Origin: Acidimicrobiia bacterium
GTDB lineage: Bacteria > Actinomycetota > Acidimicrobiia > Acidimicrobiales > Bin134
Direction of reading: 5' to 3'
Length of the DNA stretch: 64,000 bases
Assembly (NCBI GenBank): GCA_009843865.1
Contig: VYCQ01000023.1
Coordinates: 128,320-192,319, forward strand
The notes beneath the pieces were generated by a model, which was not told the origin of the DNA, made no database searches, and worked only from the letters and a program-made list of their open reading frames with translations. Position numbers and translations under genes: made by a program. This document shows positions 19,924 through 31,643 of this stretch, in pieces. How positions within the stretch are numbered: position 1 is the stretch's first letter; each line of letters opens with the position of its first letter.

Positions 19924-21348
19924 CTACGATTCAGGCACTCGCACCAAGCGCAACATGTCGGTGGCCTCTGTCATCCCTGCTAACACAGCTACTAGGTCAC
20001 CGGGTACCACATGTCCAGCCTCGATGGCTAAGTCTAAAGCTTCAGCCACACGACTCTCGTAACTTCCAAACTCTTTAGCCAGAATTGGGGTGACCCCCCA
20101 ACTTAAGGTGAGTTGCTGCACTGTGCGCTCAAAGGTGCTAAAGCCTAATAGTGCGGTTTGCGGGCGAAATCGAGCCATAGATCTGACCGTGAACCCTGAT
20201 GCCGATATGCAAATGATCGCTGCCAGATTTAGCTGGTTGGCTGCTGCCGCCCCAGAACTGGTCATGGCATCTGTAACAGCAGAGGACGTATCCGTGTTGG
20301 TCATGCGAATTGTCTTGATATTCTCGCCCCAACGCACATAGTCAAACTCTTCATCAGCTCGTTCGGCGATGCGAGCCATCGTGGCTACGGTAAGCACAGG
20401 ATGAGCACCGATAGCTGTTTCAGCAGAGAGCATGATAGCGCTGGTGCCGTCAAACACGGCGTTAACCACATCGGATGCTTCTGCTCGTGTTGGAGTGGAA
20501 GCTTGTACCATTGAATCCAGCATTTGCGTGGCTGTGATGACAGGTAGTCCTCCGGCAATACAGTCGCGAATAATCCGCTTTTGTAAATGTGGGGTTTCTT
20601 CAATAAGGCATTCGGTGCCTAAATCGCCCCGCGCTATCATGATGCCTGCCGATGCATCAATGATGTCATCTAAGTTGGCGATGGCGGCTTGTGTTTCAAT
20701 TTTGGCAATTACTAGGGGGCCGTCGGGGTGAGGGGCGAGTTGCACACGCCGAATCTCATCGCCTGTGCGCACAAAAGAAACTGCTACCATGTCTACTCCT
20801 TCGCTCACGAAAGCAGCCAAGTTGTGCAAATCTGTGGGCGTAGGGGTAGACATGCTAAGGCGATCTGAAGGGATGCGAAAACCTGGTCGGCCGTGTATCA
20901 CATCCCCATTGAGCACTCGGGCTATGGCTTGGTTGCCGCTCACATCGCAGATCTCCAGCAGCACCTGACCATCTCCTAGAGCCACATGGTCGCCGGAGGC
21001 GATGTCGTTGAGGAGGTTGTCGTAGTCCACCTGAATCAAGTTGGCATTGCTATGGCTGTTGCCTGGTTGAATTGTGAGTTCTGCGTTAGCAAGCAGCTCT
21101 ACCCCTTCAGAGCCGAAGCTGGCCGTCCGCACTTTGGGTCCGGGCAAGTCCACCAAAACCCCCACACGGCGGTTAGCCTCCTGCGATATGCGCCGCACTA
21201 GGTGCATGCGTCCTAAAGCTTCATCTAGGGTTCCGTGAGCTAAGCCAATGCGGGCTACATCCATTCCGGCATCCATCATGGCTCGCATAACCTCAGGCGA
21301 CTCTGAGGCTGGTCCAATGGTGGCGATGATCTTGGTACGACGCGACAC
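19924..21348 (-). CDS. pyk: Pyruvate kinase
   Basis: RRTKIIATIGPAS, DLPGPKVRT, VIAKIETQAAIANLD, MIARGDLGTE, TATQMLDSMV, MLSAETAIG. Confidence 0.96.
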   Translation of the reverse strand: MSRRTKIIATIGPASESPEVMRAMMDAGMDVARIGLAHGTLDEALGRMHLVRRISQEANRRVGVLVDLPGPKVRTASFGSEGVELLANAELTIQPGNSHSNANLIQVDYDNLLNDIASGDHVALGDGQVLLEICDVSGNQAIARVLNGDVIHGRPGFRIPSDRLSMSTPTPTDLHNLAAFVSEGVDMVAVSFVRTGDEIRRVQLAPHPDGPLVIAKIETQAAIANLDDIIDASAGIMIARGDLGTECLIEETPHLQKRIIRDCIAGGLPVITATQMLDSMVQASTPTRAEASDVVNAVFDGTSAIMLSAETAIGAHPVLTVATMARIAERADEEFDYVRWGENIKTIRMTNTDTSSAVTDAMTSSGAAAANQLNLAAIICISASGFTVRSMARFRPQTALLGFSTFERTVQQLTLSWGVTPILAKEFGSYESRVAEALDLAIEAGHVVPGDLVAVLAGMTEATDMLRLVRVPES

Positions 21349-21381
21349 AAGCAGTAACGCTATCGCTCACTCGTAGCGAGT

Positions 21382-22170
21382 ATGTGGACTTGCATTTTAG
21401 ATAAGTTTGCGATGATGAGTCGTTGGGCCTATTTGGAACACGAAGGGCCTATTCCTATTGCCCACCGTGGTGGAGCAGCCGAAGGCAGTGAGAACACCAT
21501 GGCAGCGTTCGCAACGACAATAGCTATGGGATATCGCTACTTGGAAACCGATGTGCAACTTACTCGGGATGGGGTGTTAGTGGTGTTTCATGATCAAAAC
21601 TTGCAGCGTCTTTGCGGGCAAGCTGATGACATTGCAAACCTGACATGGCGAGATGTAACCACGTTGCGAATCAACGGCACACACCTTATCCCCCGGTTTG
21701 AAGAAGTGCTGGAGGAATGGCCAGATATTAAAATTGCCGTGGATCCCAAACACTATGAGGCCACTGCCCCATTGATTGAAGTTCTACAACGAGCCAATGC
21801 CATTAAGCGGGTATGTGTGGGATCGTTCGTGGGCCGTCGGCTTCGAATGGCTAGGCACTTAGGTGGGCCAGAATTGTGTACCAGCCTTAGCCCGTGGGAA
21901 ATAGCGTGCATTCAATTCGCCAGCTATGGACCGTACTGGCGCTCAGTTAGCGGAGTTTGCGCGCAGGTGCCGTCTGCTGTTTGGGGGGTGCCTATCGTTC
22001 ATCGGCGCTTTGTACACACCGCGCATAAAATGGGGTTAGCTGTGCATGTTTGGACGATTGATGACCCAGTAGAAATGCATCGGTTGTTAGACATGGGGGT
22101 GGATGGCATTATGACCGACCGGCCCAGCGTATTGCGAAACGTGCTGATAGCGCGAGGCTGTTGGGCTTAA
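21382..22170 (+). CDS. Glycerophosphodiester phosphodiesterase (GDPD) family; true start may be a downstream ATG
   Basis: IAHRGGAAEGSENTMAAF, ETDVQLTRDGVLVVFHD, HVWTIDDP. Confidence 0.92.
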   Translation: MWTCILDKFAMMSRWAYLEHEGPIPIAHRGGAAEGSENTMAAFATTIAMGYRYLETDVQLTRDGVLVVFHDQNLQRLCGQADDIANLTWRDVTTLRINGTHLIPRFEEVLEEWPDIKIAVDPKHYEATAPLIEVLQRANAIKRVCVGSFVGRRLRMARHLGGPELCTSLSPWEIACIQFASYGPYWRSVSGVCAQVPSAVWGVPIVHRRFVHTAHKMGLAVHVWTIDDPVEMHRLLDMGVDGIMTDRPSVLRNVLIARGCWA

Positions 22171-22339
22171 AAGCTAAGCGCCAATCTTGAATATTCCTTA
22201 AGACCAGCGAGTTAGTGCTAGTTCGGCAAACCAACCTTAATTCCTACTAAATAGCTGATTAACTCTAGGTTTTCTGGGGATTTCTACTCACAGCAGTGGA
22301 TAATCCTGTGGATTTTGTTTTTCAGTTTGACATCGGACT

Positions 22340-22580
22340 ACAACACGCTATGGTGAGACCACTGATCAGAGACAAGCGGAGTTCGCTGGGTCGCTGTAAT
22401 GAGCAATGGAAGTCGGTGGCACCATCGAAATCCGAGGTTCAAAAAAGCGGTTCGGTGCCGCAAAGAACTGATTGGGAGGGTTCGGTAGGCGTGAGTATCA
22501 GCTCACCGCCTAACCGAGACCGATGAGACGGCCCCGAGAAGTCGACCGGTTATTACCGGGAGGCTACTCGGGGTCTCTTG
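22340..22580. ncRNA. Candidate structured non-coding RNA / multi-hairpin intergenic region (strand undetermined)
   Basis: Convergent intergenic gap of about 466 bp containing consecutive stem-loops: ggttc[...gcgg ttcggtg ccgc...]gaac; ggttcggtaggcgtgag-tatcag-ctcaccgcctaaccgagacc; ccccgag...ccgg-ttatta-ccgg...ctcgggg. Confidence 0.45.
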
Positions 22581-22636
22581 CATATAGCAGAATTTAAACC
22601 GTGAACCCGTATCTTGGGAACTTCAGACAATACTGT

Positions 22637-24097
22637 TTAGCGGAGTTGCTGAGCGGTGGGTGGCAGCGGATGGGGTAATAATGTGTCACCGGTTAGATAT
22701 TTATCAACAGCGGCGGCACATGCCCTGCCCTCAGCGATGGCCCACACAATCAAGCTTTGACCGCGGCCCATATCACCAGCTACAAATACCCCCGCCACGC
22801 TGCTCATCCAACCAGCATCGCGCGCTACGGTGCCTTGTGGGGTTAGCTCTACTCCTAAACCCTCCAGTAGTCCCTCGGTTTCAGGTCCCACAAACCCCAT
22901 AGCCAACAACACCAGGTCGGCTTGAAATTCTCGCTCGGTACCCTCAATAGGGGTGAAGCTCATACGCCCCCTAGAAAAGGATTGTTCCACATCTACAGTT
23001 CGTAGAGCTTCTAGCTTGCCGTTTGATCCGCTGAACTCCACCGTATTGATGGCGTACACCTGCGTGCCGCCTTCTTCATGCGCTGACGATGCCCGGTACA
23101 TCAGCGGCCAAGTGGGCCACGGCGTGGAGTCGGCCCGCTCATCAGGAGGGCGTGCCATGATCTCAAACTGATGAATAGACGCAGCACCATGGCGATGGGC
23201 AGTGCCCAAGCAATCAGCACCCGTGTCCCCTCCCCCGATGATGATCACATGTTTGCCTGCCGCCGAAAACGGATGATCAATCAAATCCCCCTCTTGCACC
23301 CTGTTTGCTAGGGGTAGGTACTCCATGGCCTGATGAATCCCTTGCAGCTCTCGTCCCGGAGCTGCCAAATCCCGCCATTTAGTAGCCCCTCCTGCTAACA
23401 CCACCGCCTTAAACTGCTTGGTTAATTCGCTTGCGGTGATGTCCTTACCAACATTTATGCCTGTTTGGAATACTGTCCCCTCGGCGGTCATTTGCGCGAG
23501 GCGACGATCTAGATGACGTTTTTCCATCTTAAATTCAGGAATCCCGTAACGCAGTAAACCTCCAACACGGTCGGTCCGTTCAAAAACCACCACATCATGT
23601 CCCGCGCGAGTGAGCTGTTGAGCTGCTGCTAACCCCGCAGGCCCCGATCCCACAATAGCCACTTTATGGCCTGTGTGTTGTTTGCTTAACACTGGGGTGA
23701 TCCACCCCTCTGCCCAAGCTCGATCTACTATTTCCACCTCAACCTGTTTGATGGTGACAGGGTCTTCGTTGATGCCTAGCACGCAAGCTGCTTCACAAGG
23801 TGCTGGGCAGAGCCGTCCTGTGAACTCTGGAAAGTTGTTGGTGGCATGCAGGCGCTCAATAGCTTCACGCCAGTGGTCACGATAAACCAGGTCGTTCCAA
23901 TCAGGGATCAGATTCCCCAGTGGACAACCGTTGTTGCAGAACGGGATGCCACAGTCCATACAACGCGAGGCCTGTGTTTGCACTGATTTAGGGTTGAAGT
24001 CGGTGTAAACCTCTTGCCAATCTTTGATCCGCACGGGCACTGCACGACGTGCTGGCAGTTCGCGGCCATGCTTTAGGAATCCGTGAACATCACCCAT
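22637..24097 (-). CDS. gltD: Glutamate synthase (NADPH) small subunit
   Basis: [62 protein letters not shown]. Confidence 0.96.
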   Translation of the reverse strand: MGDVHGFLKHGRELPARRAVPVRIKDWQEVYTDFNPKSVQTQASRCMDCGIPFCNNGCPLGNLIPDWNDLVYRDHWREAIERLHATNNFPEFTGRLCPAPCEAACVLGINEDPVTIKQVEVEIVDRAWAEGWITPVLSKQHTGHKVAIVGSGPAGLAAAQQLTRAGHDVVVFERTDRVGGLLRYGIPEFKMEKRHLDRRLAQMTAEGTVFQTGINVGKDITASELTKQFKAVVLAGGATKWRDLAAPGRELQGIHQAMEYLPLANRVQEGDLIDHPFSAAGKHVIIIGGGDTGADCLGTAHRHGAASIHQFEIMARPPDERADSTPWPTWPLMYRASSAHEEGGTQVYAINTVEFSGSNGKLEALRTVDVEQSFSRGRMSFTPIEGTEREFQADLVLLAMGFVGPETEGLLEGLGVELTPQGTVARDAGWMSSVAGVFVAGDMGRGQSLIVWAIAEGRACAAAVDKYLTGDTLLPHPLPPTAQQLR

Positions 24098-27000
24098 GCG
24101 CAGCTGCCATGATGGCTGCTTCGGCGCTAGTTCCTGCGCGCTCGGCTTCGGTTACAGCAGCCAATACCCTCTTGTAATCTCCTGGCATAACCTTGACAAA
24201 GGCAGCAGCTTCGCTAATCCAATTAGCCAAGATGCGTTCAGCTAGCACCGAATCGGTGCTAGTCATGTGTGTGGTGATACGCTGCCGTAGCCACTCCATA
24301 TCCTCAGCGTCAAGTGCTTCTAACTCCACCATTGCTCGGTTGACCTTGGCGGGAAATGCACCTTCGGGATCGTAAATATAAGCGATGCCCCCCGACATTC
24401 CCGCCCCAAAGTTTCGTCCGGTGGGTCCTAGAATCACAGTCCTTCCCCCCGTCATATACTCGCAGCCGTGGTCGCCTACTCCCTCTACAACAGCGATGGC
24501 ACCGGAGTTACGTACGCAGAAACGCTCCCCTACCAAGCCCCGCAAGTACAATTCTCCGCTGGTGGCACCGTAACCGATCACGTTGCCCGCGATTACGTTT
24601 TGTTCGGCTGCGAACTTAGCATCGGGATGGGTGGTGACGATTATTCGTCCACCCGAAAGACCTTTTCCTACGTAATCATTGGCATCTCCGGTCAACTTCA
24701 AGGTTATGCCGCGTGGCAAGAAAGCACCGAAACTGTTGCCAGCCGAACCGGTAAAGCTAATCGAAATGGTGTCATCTGGTAGCCCTTCAGCACCCCACTT
24801 AGCTGTTACCTCTGAACCCAACATGGTGCCCACAGTGCGGTTAACGTTGCTGATGGGTAGATCAATGTTTACGCTGTGAGCGTTTTGTAGGGCAGGTTTG
24901 GCCATGGCGATGAGCTGCTGATCTAAGGTTTTATCCAAGCCATGGTTTTGGATTTGAGTGCAGTAGCGGTCAGCGGTGGGGTCTATCTCGGGGGCAAACA
25001 AGATAGGCGACAAGTTTAGACCTGATGCCTTCCAATGATCCACAGCATCACTCATATCCAAACACTCCACACGGCCAATGGCTTCAGCCAAGGTGCGGAA
25101 CCCTAGCATGGCCAACAATTCCCGTACCTCCTCGGCTACAAACTCCATGAAGTTGATCACAAACTCAGGTGTCCCAGTGAACTTTTTGCGGAGTTCAGGG
25201 TTTTGAGTAGCCACACCCACCGGGCAGGTGTCTAAGTGGCATACCCGCATCATTACACAACCCATCACAACTAAGGGTGCGGTCGCAAAGCCAAACTCCT
25301 CAGCTCCGAGCAGCGCCGCAATCATCACATCTCGACCGGTTTTTAGTTGTCCGTCAGTCTGCACCACGATGCGATCTCGCAGGCGATTTAACAACAAGGT
25401 TTGCTGGGTTTCAGCCAAACCTAACTCCCAAGGGGTGCCAGCGTGTTTGATGGAGGTTAGTGGTGAGGCCCCTGTGCCTCCATCGTGACCAGAAATAAGC
25501 ACTACATCGGCATGAGCTTTGGCCACACCAGCCGCCACAGTGCCAACGCCTAACTCAGACACCAGCTTCACATGGATACGGGCCTTTGGGTTTGCGTTTT
25601 TAAGATCGTGGATGAGCTGAGCTAGATCTTCGATGGAGTAAATGTCGTGGTGCGGTGGTGGCGAGATCAACCCTACTCCCGGGGTAGAATAACGTACCTG
25701 CGCAATCCAAGGCCATACCTTGTATCCGGGAAGCTGCCCGCCTTCACCAGGCTTAGCACCTTGGGCCATTTTGATCTGGATATCATCGCTGTTTACCAAG
25801 TATTCACTGGTAACCCCGAAGCGGCCTGAAGCAGCTTGTTTGATAGCGGAACGGCGCAGATCTCCGTTGGCATCAGGCACATAACGGCGGGGATCTTCGC
25901 CACCTTCACCAGTATTGGATTTGCCGCCAATCCGGTTCATAGCGATGGCCAAAGTTTCGTGAGCCTCTGAAGAGATAGAGCCATAGGACATTGCTCCCGT
26001 GGAAAAGCGAGCAACTATCTCAGAGACTGGCTCTACTTCTTCAATGGGCACCGCAGAACGTTGTTCGCTGCGAAATTGGAACATTCCCCGCAATGTGGCT
26101 AGTTGTTCCGACTGAGCATTCACCTTTTCGGTGTATTCCTTGAAGATGTCATAACGCCTCTCTTTGGTGGCGTGTTGAAGCTTGAACACCGTTTCAGGAT
26201 TGAATAGATGATACTCTCCTTCGCGTCGCCACTGATACTCTCCCCCCCCTTCTAAAGTGCGGTGAGCCCGTTCATCGGGATTTTCGGGAAAAGCTATCCG
26301 ATGACGCAAGCGAATCTCTTTGGCCAGCTGCGTATAGCCAATTCCTCCGAGACGGCTGACGGTACCGGTAAAACATTGATCTACCAAGCTGTGGCCAAGC
26401 CCGATAGCTTCAAAGATTTGTGCGCCCACATAAGATTTCACAGTAGAAATGCCCATCTTGGACATCACCTTCAAAACACCCTTGTCGCAAGCCGTGATGT
26501 AGTTACGATGAGCGGCTTGGATGTTGTCGGTTGGATCAAAACCATGCAACCCTTCTTGGATCATCTGAGTGATGGTTTCAAACACTAAATAAGGGTTTAT
26601 CGCTGTGGCACCATAGGCCAGCAATAAGCAGATGTGATGCACTTCACGAGCGTCTCCGGCTTCTACTACCAGCCCAACGCGAGTACGGGTCTTTTCCCTA
26701 ATGAGATGGTGGTGAACCGCAGCGGTGGCCAGCAGGGAAGGCACCGGAGCATTGTCGGCATCGACACCTCGATCCGATAACACGATGATGTTTTTGCCAG
26801 CATCAATGGCTTGGCTCACTTGTTGGCAAATGCGCGCAATAGCTAAGCGCAGCCCCGCCCCGCCGCCATCCACCTTATAGAGACAAGCCACCACCTCACT
26901 AGACCAGTGGGCCTTCCCCTCAGGGCCATCCACATTCACAAGATTGGCTAGTTGTTGAGCGTTGATAACCGGATGTTGAGTGAAGATTTGGCGACAAGAC

Positions 27001-28715
27001 TCTGGCTGAGGGTCAAGCAGATTGCCTTCTGGTCCTAGCCAGCCGCAGGTGGCGGTAATTATTTCTTCGCGAATGGCATCCAGTGGCGGGTTGGTGACCT
27101 GCGCAAAGAGCTGCTGAAAGTAATCAAATAAAAGGCGGGATCGGTTAGAAAGCACGGCCACAGGGGTGTCAGTGCCCATTGAACCCAAAGCCTCCTTGGC
27201 ATCTCGTGCCATAGGTGTCAACAGCAGCTTTAACTCTTCGTGGGTGTAACCAAACACTTGTTGACGCACCACGAGCGGAGTTTCTTCAGGTTCGGGCAGA
27301 GGACGATCCACCAGATCATCTAGATCAACCTGGTTCTCATCTAGCCAGGTCTGATACGGATGGGCTGAAGCCAGCTTGGCCTTAATTTCACCGTCACGCA
27401 CGATTCGACCCACAGAGGTGTCAACCAAGAACATGCGACCAGGCTGAAGTCGACCCTTTTCGATAACAGTGCCGGGGTTTACCTCCATCACCCCGACCTC
27501 AGAAGCCATAATTACTAGGTCATCCTCGGTTACCCAATAGCGAGAAGGGCGTAAGCCGTTGCGATCCAACACCGCGCCGATGAGCGTACCGTCACTGAAT
27601 ACGATGTCTGCGGGGCCATCCCAGGGTTCCATCAGAGAGGCGTAGTAACGATAGTAAGCCTTGAGTTCTGCCGACATGGATTCATGGTTCTCCCAAGGTT
27701 CGGGAATCATCATGAGTACGGCCTGAGGCAGTGAATAGCCACCCATGTAAAGTAGTTCTAAGACCTGGTCAAAGCTGGCGGTATCGCTTACCCCCTCGGC
27801 ACATATCGGAAACAATCGGCTTAAATCTCCAGGAAGATGTGGGGAGTTCAGCAGCGCTTCTCTAGTACGCATCCAGTTACGGTTGCCTTGCACAGTGTTG
27901 ATCTCGCCATTGTGCGAGATGAAGCGGTATGGGTGGGCCAAAGACCAGGAAGGAAAGGTATTGGTTGAAAATCGCGAATGAATCATGGCTAACGCGCTTT
28001 TCACCCTGGTATCACGCAAATCGGAGTAAAAATCACCTAGTTGTGGCGTGGTGAGCATCCCCTTGTAAACGATGGTGCGGTTGGACAAGCTGGCAAAATA
28101 GCCATAACTAAGCTGACGGGTTTTAGAACCTAGTGACGCGCTGGGCTCGTAATCGTCGGTCTCATACATAACCTCATTGCGAATCCTGGTGCGCACGATG
28201 TAGCCCCGACGTGTAAGAGCATCGCTGTCTAGGTCTGGAGCTGAATAAAACGGCTGCCAAAAAGATGGCATTGTGGCCAAAGCTTGGGTGCCTAATCCAT
28301 CAGGACAGGTGGGCACCTCACGCCAACCCAGTGAGGTCAGACCCTCTTGTTGGGCTATGGCATCCATAGCCTGCTGAGCCCTGAGCGCAGCCTCGCAGGT
28401 ATCGGGCAAAAAACTTATACCCGTCAAATAATCGCCGACCGGAGGCAATTCAAAACCGCAGACCTGACGATAAAATTCATCAGGTATTTGAATCAATAAC
28501 CCGGCCCCGTCACCGGTATTGGGTTCTGCTCCAAGTGCTCCGCGATGTTGTAAATTGCACAGTGCCCCAAAGCCACCGGACACGATTTTATGGCTAACCC
28601 GACCTTGTAGATCCACCACAAACCCAACCCCACAGCTATCATGTTCGTAGCTGGGATCGTAAAGACCTTGGGTGTCTGGTAGTTGCGGTCGCTTATTTAA
28701 TGCGTTCTTTCTCAA
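24090..28715 (-). CDS. gltB: Glutamate synthase large subunit (apparent TTG start)
   Basis: [24 protein letters not shown]-binding central domain, [10 protein letters not shown] Fe-S region, C-terminal GXGXG domain; 1541 aa. Confidence 0.96.
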   Translation of the reverse strand: MRKNALNKRPQLPDTQGLYDPSYEHDSCGVGFVVDLQGRVSHKIVSGGFGALCNLQHRGALGAEPNTGDGAGLLIQIPDEFYRQVCGFELPPVGDYLTGISFLPDTCEAALRAQQAMDAIAQQEGLTSLGWREVPTCPDGLGTQALATMPSFWQPFYSAPDLDSDALTRRGYIVRTRIRNEVMYETDDYEPSASLGSKTRQLSYGYFASLSNRTIVYKGMLTTPQLGDFYSDLRDTRVKSALAMIHSRFSTNTFPSWSLAHPYRFISHNGEINTVQGNRNWMRTREALLNSPHLPGDLSRLFPICAEGVSDTASFDQVLELLYMGGYSLPQAVLMMIPEPWENHESMSAELKAYYRYYASLMEPWDGPADIVFSDGTLIGAVLDRNGLRPSRYWVTEDDLVIMASEVGVMEVNPGTVIEKGRLQPGRMFLVDTSVGRIVRDGEIKAKLASAHPYQTWLDENQVDLDDLVDRPLPEPEETPLVVRQQVFGYTHEELKLLLTPMARDAKEALGSMGTDTPVAVLSNRSRLLFDYFQQLFAQVTNPPLDAIREEIITATCGWLGPEGNLLDPQPESCRQIFTQHPVINAQQLANLVNVDGPEGKAHWSSEVVACLYKVDGGGAGLRLAIARICQQVSQAIDAGKNIIVLSDRGVDADNAPVPSLLATAAVHHHLIREKTRTRVGLVVEAGDAREVHHICLLLAYGATAINPYLVFETITQMIQEGLHGFDPTDNIQAAHRNYITACDKGVLKVMSKMGISTVKSYVGAQIFEAIGLGHSLVDQCFTGTVSRLGGIGYTQLAKEIRLRHRIAFPENPDERAHRTLEGGGEYQWRREGEYHLFNPETVFKLQHATKERRYDIFKEYTEKVNAQSEQLATLRGMFQFRSEQRSAVPIEEVEPVSEIVARFSTGAMSYGSISSEAHETLAIAMNRIGGKSNTGEGGEDPRRYVPDANGDLRRSAIKQAASGRFGVTSEYLVNSDDIQIKMAQGAKPGEGGQLPGYKVWPWIAQVRYSTPGVGLISPPPHHDIYSIEDLAQLIHDLKNANPKARIHVKLVSELGVGTVAAGVAKAHADVVLISGHDGGTGASPLTSIKHAGTPWELGLAETQQTLLLNRLRDRIVVQTDGQLKTGRDVMIAALLGAEEFGFATAPLVVMGCVMMRVCHLDTCPVGVATQNPELRKKFTGTPEFVINFMEFVAEEVRELLAMLGFRTLAEAIGRVECLDMSDAVDHWKASGLNLSPILFAPEIDPTADRYCTQIQNHGLDKTLDQQLIAMAKPALQNAHSVNIDLPISNVNRTVGTMLGSEVTAKWGAEGLPDDTISISFTGSAGNSFGAFLPRGITLKLTGDANDYVGKGLSGGRIIVTTHPDAKFAAEQNVIAGNVIGYGATSGELYLRGLVGERFCVRNSGAIAVVEGVGDHGCEYMTGGRTVILGPTGRNFGAGMSGGIAYIYDPEGAFPAKVNRAMVELEALDAEDMEWLRQRITTHMTSTDSVLAERILANWISEAAAFVKVMPGDYKRVLAAVTEAERAGTSAEAAIMAAAHG

Positions 28716-28779
28716 AAAATATTGCGTCCTTTCTCAAAAACCCGGTGCGTCTTTGTTTGCTTTGGTCATTGCTGTTTGC

Positions 28780-30345
28780 TTAGTGCCTGAACTTTACTCG
28801 CGCTGTCCTGCGAACTCGTTCATAAGCTGCTATCACCACCAACAGGATCGCGAAAAACTCCAACCGCCCAATCAGCATAAGCAACATCAACACGACTCGA
28901 GATGGTCGGGTAAACACTAAAAAATTGGAGGTTGGCCCCGCTTCGCCTAAAGCCGGACCCATATTACCTAGGGCGCTGATCGTGCCAGAAGAAGATGTGA
29001 TCAGATCTTGACCAAGCATGGATAACACCAAAGTTCCAGCGAAAGCTGTAAACGCATAAAGCGCCACTAAACCAGCCACCCGCTGTAGAACTGATTCAGA
29101 GAGAGCTCTGCTGCCTAGCTTTACCCGTGCTACCACATGGGGGTGCTTTACCCGTAAAAGACCTACCCTCATGTACTTGGCCATCACTTGAGCCCGCAAG
29201 ACTTTTAGGCCGCCTGCGGTGCTGCCAGTCATGCCACCCATGACCATTAACGGCAACAAAAGAGACTGTGCCCCCGCTGTCCACACTGCGAAATCTCCGC
29301 TGGTATTAGAGCCCGAGGCATTACTAAATCCAGTGCTGGTGCCCAAAGTGACGGCATTGAATAAACCATTACGAAGGCTGGTCACAAAATTAGAGATGTC
29401 GTTTAACCAGTTCAGGCTGGCCGCAACTAATGCTGTCAGTAAGATCGCCAACAAATAAAAACGAAACTCAGATGATTCACCATAGGCACGAGGGCTACCG
29501 GTGATAGCTCGCCAATGCAAGGTGAAGCTGATCCCGCATGCCAGCATCCCTACAATGATGATCACTTCTACAGCCAGGTTATTGAAGTGGCCAATTGAGG
29601 CATTGTAGGGAGAGAATCCTCCAGTGCTTGCGGTGGTGAAGGCATGGGCAGTGGCATCGTACAAACTGAGACCTGCCAGCTTTAACGCCACTGCCACTGC
29701 AATTGTAAACCCGCCGTATAGCGCCCACAGACGACGAGCTGTAGAACTCACCTGTGGTGCTAAACGGCTGGACATAGGTCCTGGAGTTTCTGCTGAGATC
29801 AGGCTTAACCCGCCCACACCTAAAAACGGCAAGATGGTTACCGCCAAAACCACCATGCCCATACCCCCATACCATTGGATGATTTGTCTCCACATCAGCA
29901 CCCCGCGCCCTACACCTTCAATTTGGCTAAGAATTGTCGAGCCGGTTGCCGTGTAACCCGAAACTGATTCAAACAAGGCGTTGTCGAAGCTGCCGAATTC
30001 CCCCGAGAACCAAAACGGCAGGGCACCAAACAAAGACGAGCCCACCCAAGTCCAAGCCACGGTCGCAAAAACTGTGGCTGGCGACATGTCTGGTTCTAGT
30101 CGGGTGAAGACAACCAATCCAGCGCCTGCCAACAAGGTTGCCGCAGCGCCCATTCCTAAAGCTGTTTCATTGTGGGACGTAGACGATCCCCATTCCACAA
30201 GCGTGGCTACGATCATCCCAGGTGCTAAAAACAACAACCCTAGGCCCACTACAAAGCTCACGCTGCTAGTGACCAGCCAAGGTCGTTCAGCAAGCAGACC
30301 TCGCAAAGCCAGTGCCGGAGCCTGCAAAGCTCGTCTTTTTATCAC
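28780..30345 (-). CDS. trkH: TrkH-family potassium uptake subunit (second copy); GTG start overlapping upstream trkH stop (GTGA)
   Basis: Four MPM pore loops: SGYTATGST, TTASTGGFSPYN, TLGTSTGFSN, ALGNMGPALG. Confidence 0.88.
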   Translation of the reverse strand: MIKRRALQAPALALRGLLAERPWLVTSSVSFVVGLGLLFLAPGMIVATLVEWGSSTSHNETALGMGAAATLLAGAGLVVFTRLEPDMSPATVFATVAWTWVGSSLFGALPFWFSGEFGSFDNALFESVSGYTATGSTILSQIEGVGRGVLMWRQIIQWYGGMGMVVLAVTILPFLGVGGLSLISAETPGPMSSRLAPQVSSTARRLWALYGGFTIAVAVALKLAGLSLYDATAHAFTTASTGGFSPYNASIGHFNNLAVEVIIIVGMLACGISFTLHWRAITGSPRAYGESSEFRFYLLAILLTALVAASLNWLNDISNFVTSLRNGLFNAVTLGTSTGFSNASGSNTSGDFAVWTAGAQSLLLPLMVMGGMTGSTAGGLKVLRAQVMAKYMRVGLLRVKHPHVVARVKLGSRALSESVLQRVAGLVALYAFTAFAGTLVLSMLGQDLITSSSGTISALGNMGPALGEAGPTSNFLVFTRPSRVVLMLLMLIGRLEFFAILLVVIAAYERVRRTARVKFRH

Positions 30346-31643
30346 CGAAGCCTCAGCCGTTGTAGTTCGCCAATACCCCAGCCCAACACCACCACAACAG
30401 GATATATTGCTAACCACCCTAGAAACATCAGCACCATCAACACGGCTCTAGCAGGTGCAGCCAGCACGGTAGCATCTGCAAATCCTGCTAGCTCTCCTAA
30501 TCCTGGTCCCGCTGTAGCCAATGCTGAGAGGGCTCCCGAAACTGCGGTGAGAAGGTCTTCGCCAAAAGCAGTTACACCGAACACCCCTACTGCTGCGGCC
30601 AAGACCCAAAGGATTTGGAAGTTCTGCACACGCGTAAGCGAATCCTCTGCAACTGATGCACCCGATACCTTCACCGGCACCACAGCTTGAGGATGAAGTT
30701 GCACCACCAGCTCGCGCCGCACGATTCCTAAGATCTCAATCACTCGCACAACCTTGAAGCCACCACCAGCTGATCCAGCCATTGCGCCTACTCCGATTAG
30801 CATCAGCAGCAGAACTTGAGGAGCGAAATCCCAGCCGCTCCAGTCGGCTACTCGAAATCCAGTGGTGCTCAAAGAAGATGTAGCAATAAAAAAGGCTCTG
30901 CGCAACGTTTGCAGACCACCACCGGTATCTTGCCATGTCCATATCGTGAGCAGCATCGTGGATACCAAAACCAACAAGCCGTATAGCTTGATCTCGCTCG
31001 AGCGCCAAAGTATCTGCACTTGTCCTCGTATTAGCCACATCAAAGTGGCTAGGGATGTGCCCGCCAAACACATTGCTGATGCTGCTATCCATTCGATGGT
31101 TGCCGAGTCAAAGTGGGTAAAGGAATCTTGATAGTTAGCAAAACCACCGGTGGATGAAGTTGTTAATCCAAAGGTAACAGCATCGGTGATACCCATACCT
31201 GCCAATCCGTAGGCCATCATCACTGCACCGGTGAATCCTGTATATATCAAGATCACGCGTGTAGCCATACGTGATTGTTGTCCAAATAACATTGCTCGTT
31301 GCCCACGACCCTTAGCAGTCTGGCTTAAGCGACGGTGACCCCCAAAGGTGGGCACAACCAACAGAGCAAACAGCAACGTACCCGCACCACCTATCCATTG
31401 AGTTGTAGCCCGCCAGATTAACAACCAACTAGAAAGCTCTTCTGGGTTTAGCACTCCTAAAGAGGTGGTGGTTAGCCCAGCGGTGGCCTCAAACAATGCG
31501 TCGTCCACCCTATGCACTTCTCCAGAAAGCAAATAAACAACAGCGCAAAGCAATATGGCTGAGGTTGCTGTGATTACCATGGTGGTCAACGCCCTGACTG
31601 AAGAGCGGTGCCACCGTAAGCGAACCCTAGAAGGGTCGCTCAT
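30342..31643 (-). CDS. trkH: TrkH/KtrB-family potassium uptake subunit (first copy)
   Basis: Pore loops TAGLTTTSLG, TTSSTGGFANY, TSSLSTTGFRV, ALATAGPGLG; adjacent to trkA. Confidence 0.86.
   Translation of the reverse strand: MSDPSRVRLRWHRSSVRALTTMVITATSAILLCAVVYLLSGEVHRVDDALFEATAGLTTTSLGVLNPEELSSWLLIWRATTQWIGGAGTLLFALLVVPTFGGHRRLSQTAKGRGQRAMLFGQQSRMATRVILIYTGFTGAVMMAYGLAGMGITDAVTFGLTTSSTGGFANYQDSFTHFDSATIEWIAASAMCLAGTSLATLMWLIRGQVQILWRSSEIKLYGLLVLVSTMLLTIWTWQDTGGGLQTLRRAFFIATSSLSTTGFRVADWSGWDFAPQVLLLMLIGVGAMAGSAGGGFKVVRVIEILGIVRRELVVQLHPQAVVPVKVSGASVAEDSLTRVQNFQILWVLAAAVGVFGVTAFGEDLLTAVSGALSALATAGPGLGELAGFADATVLAAPARAVLMVLMFLGWLAIYPVVVVLGWGIGELQRLRLR

Noticed and set aside
22296-22526. 76-aa ORF on + strand in the gltD-GDPD gap
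   Set aside because: Composition is not protein-like and it overlaps the strong hairpins. More likely non-coding.
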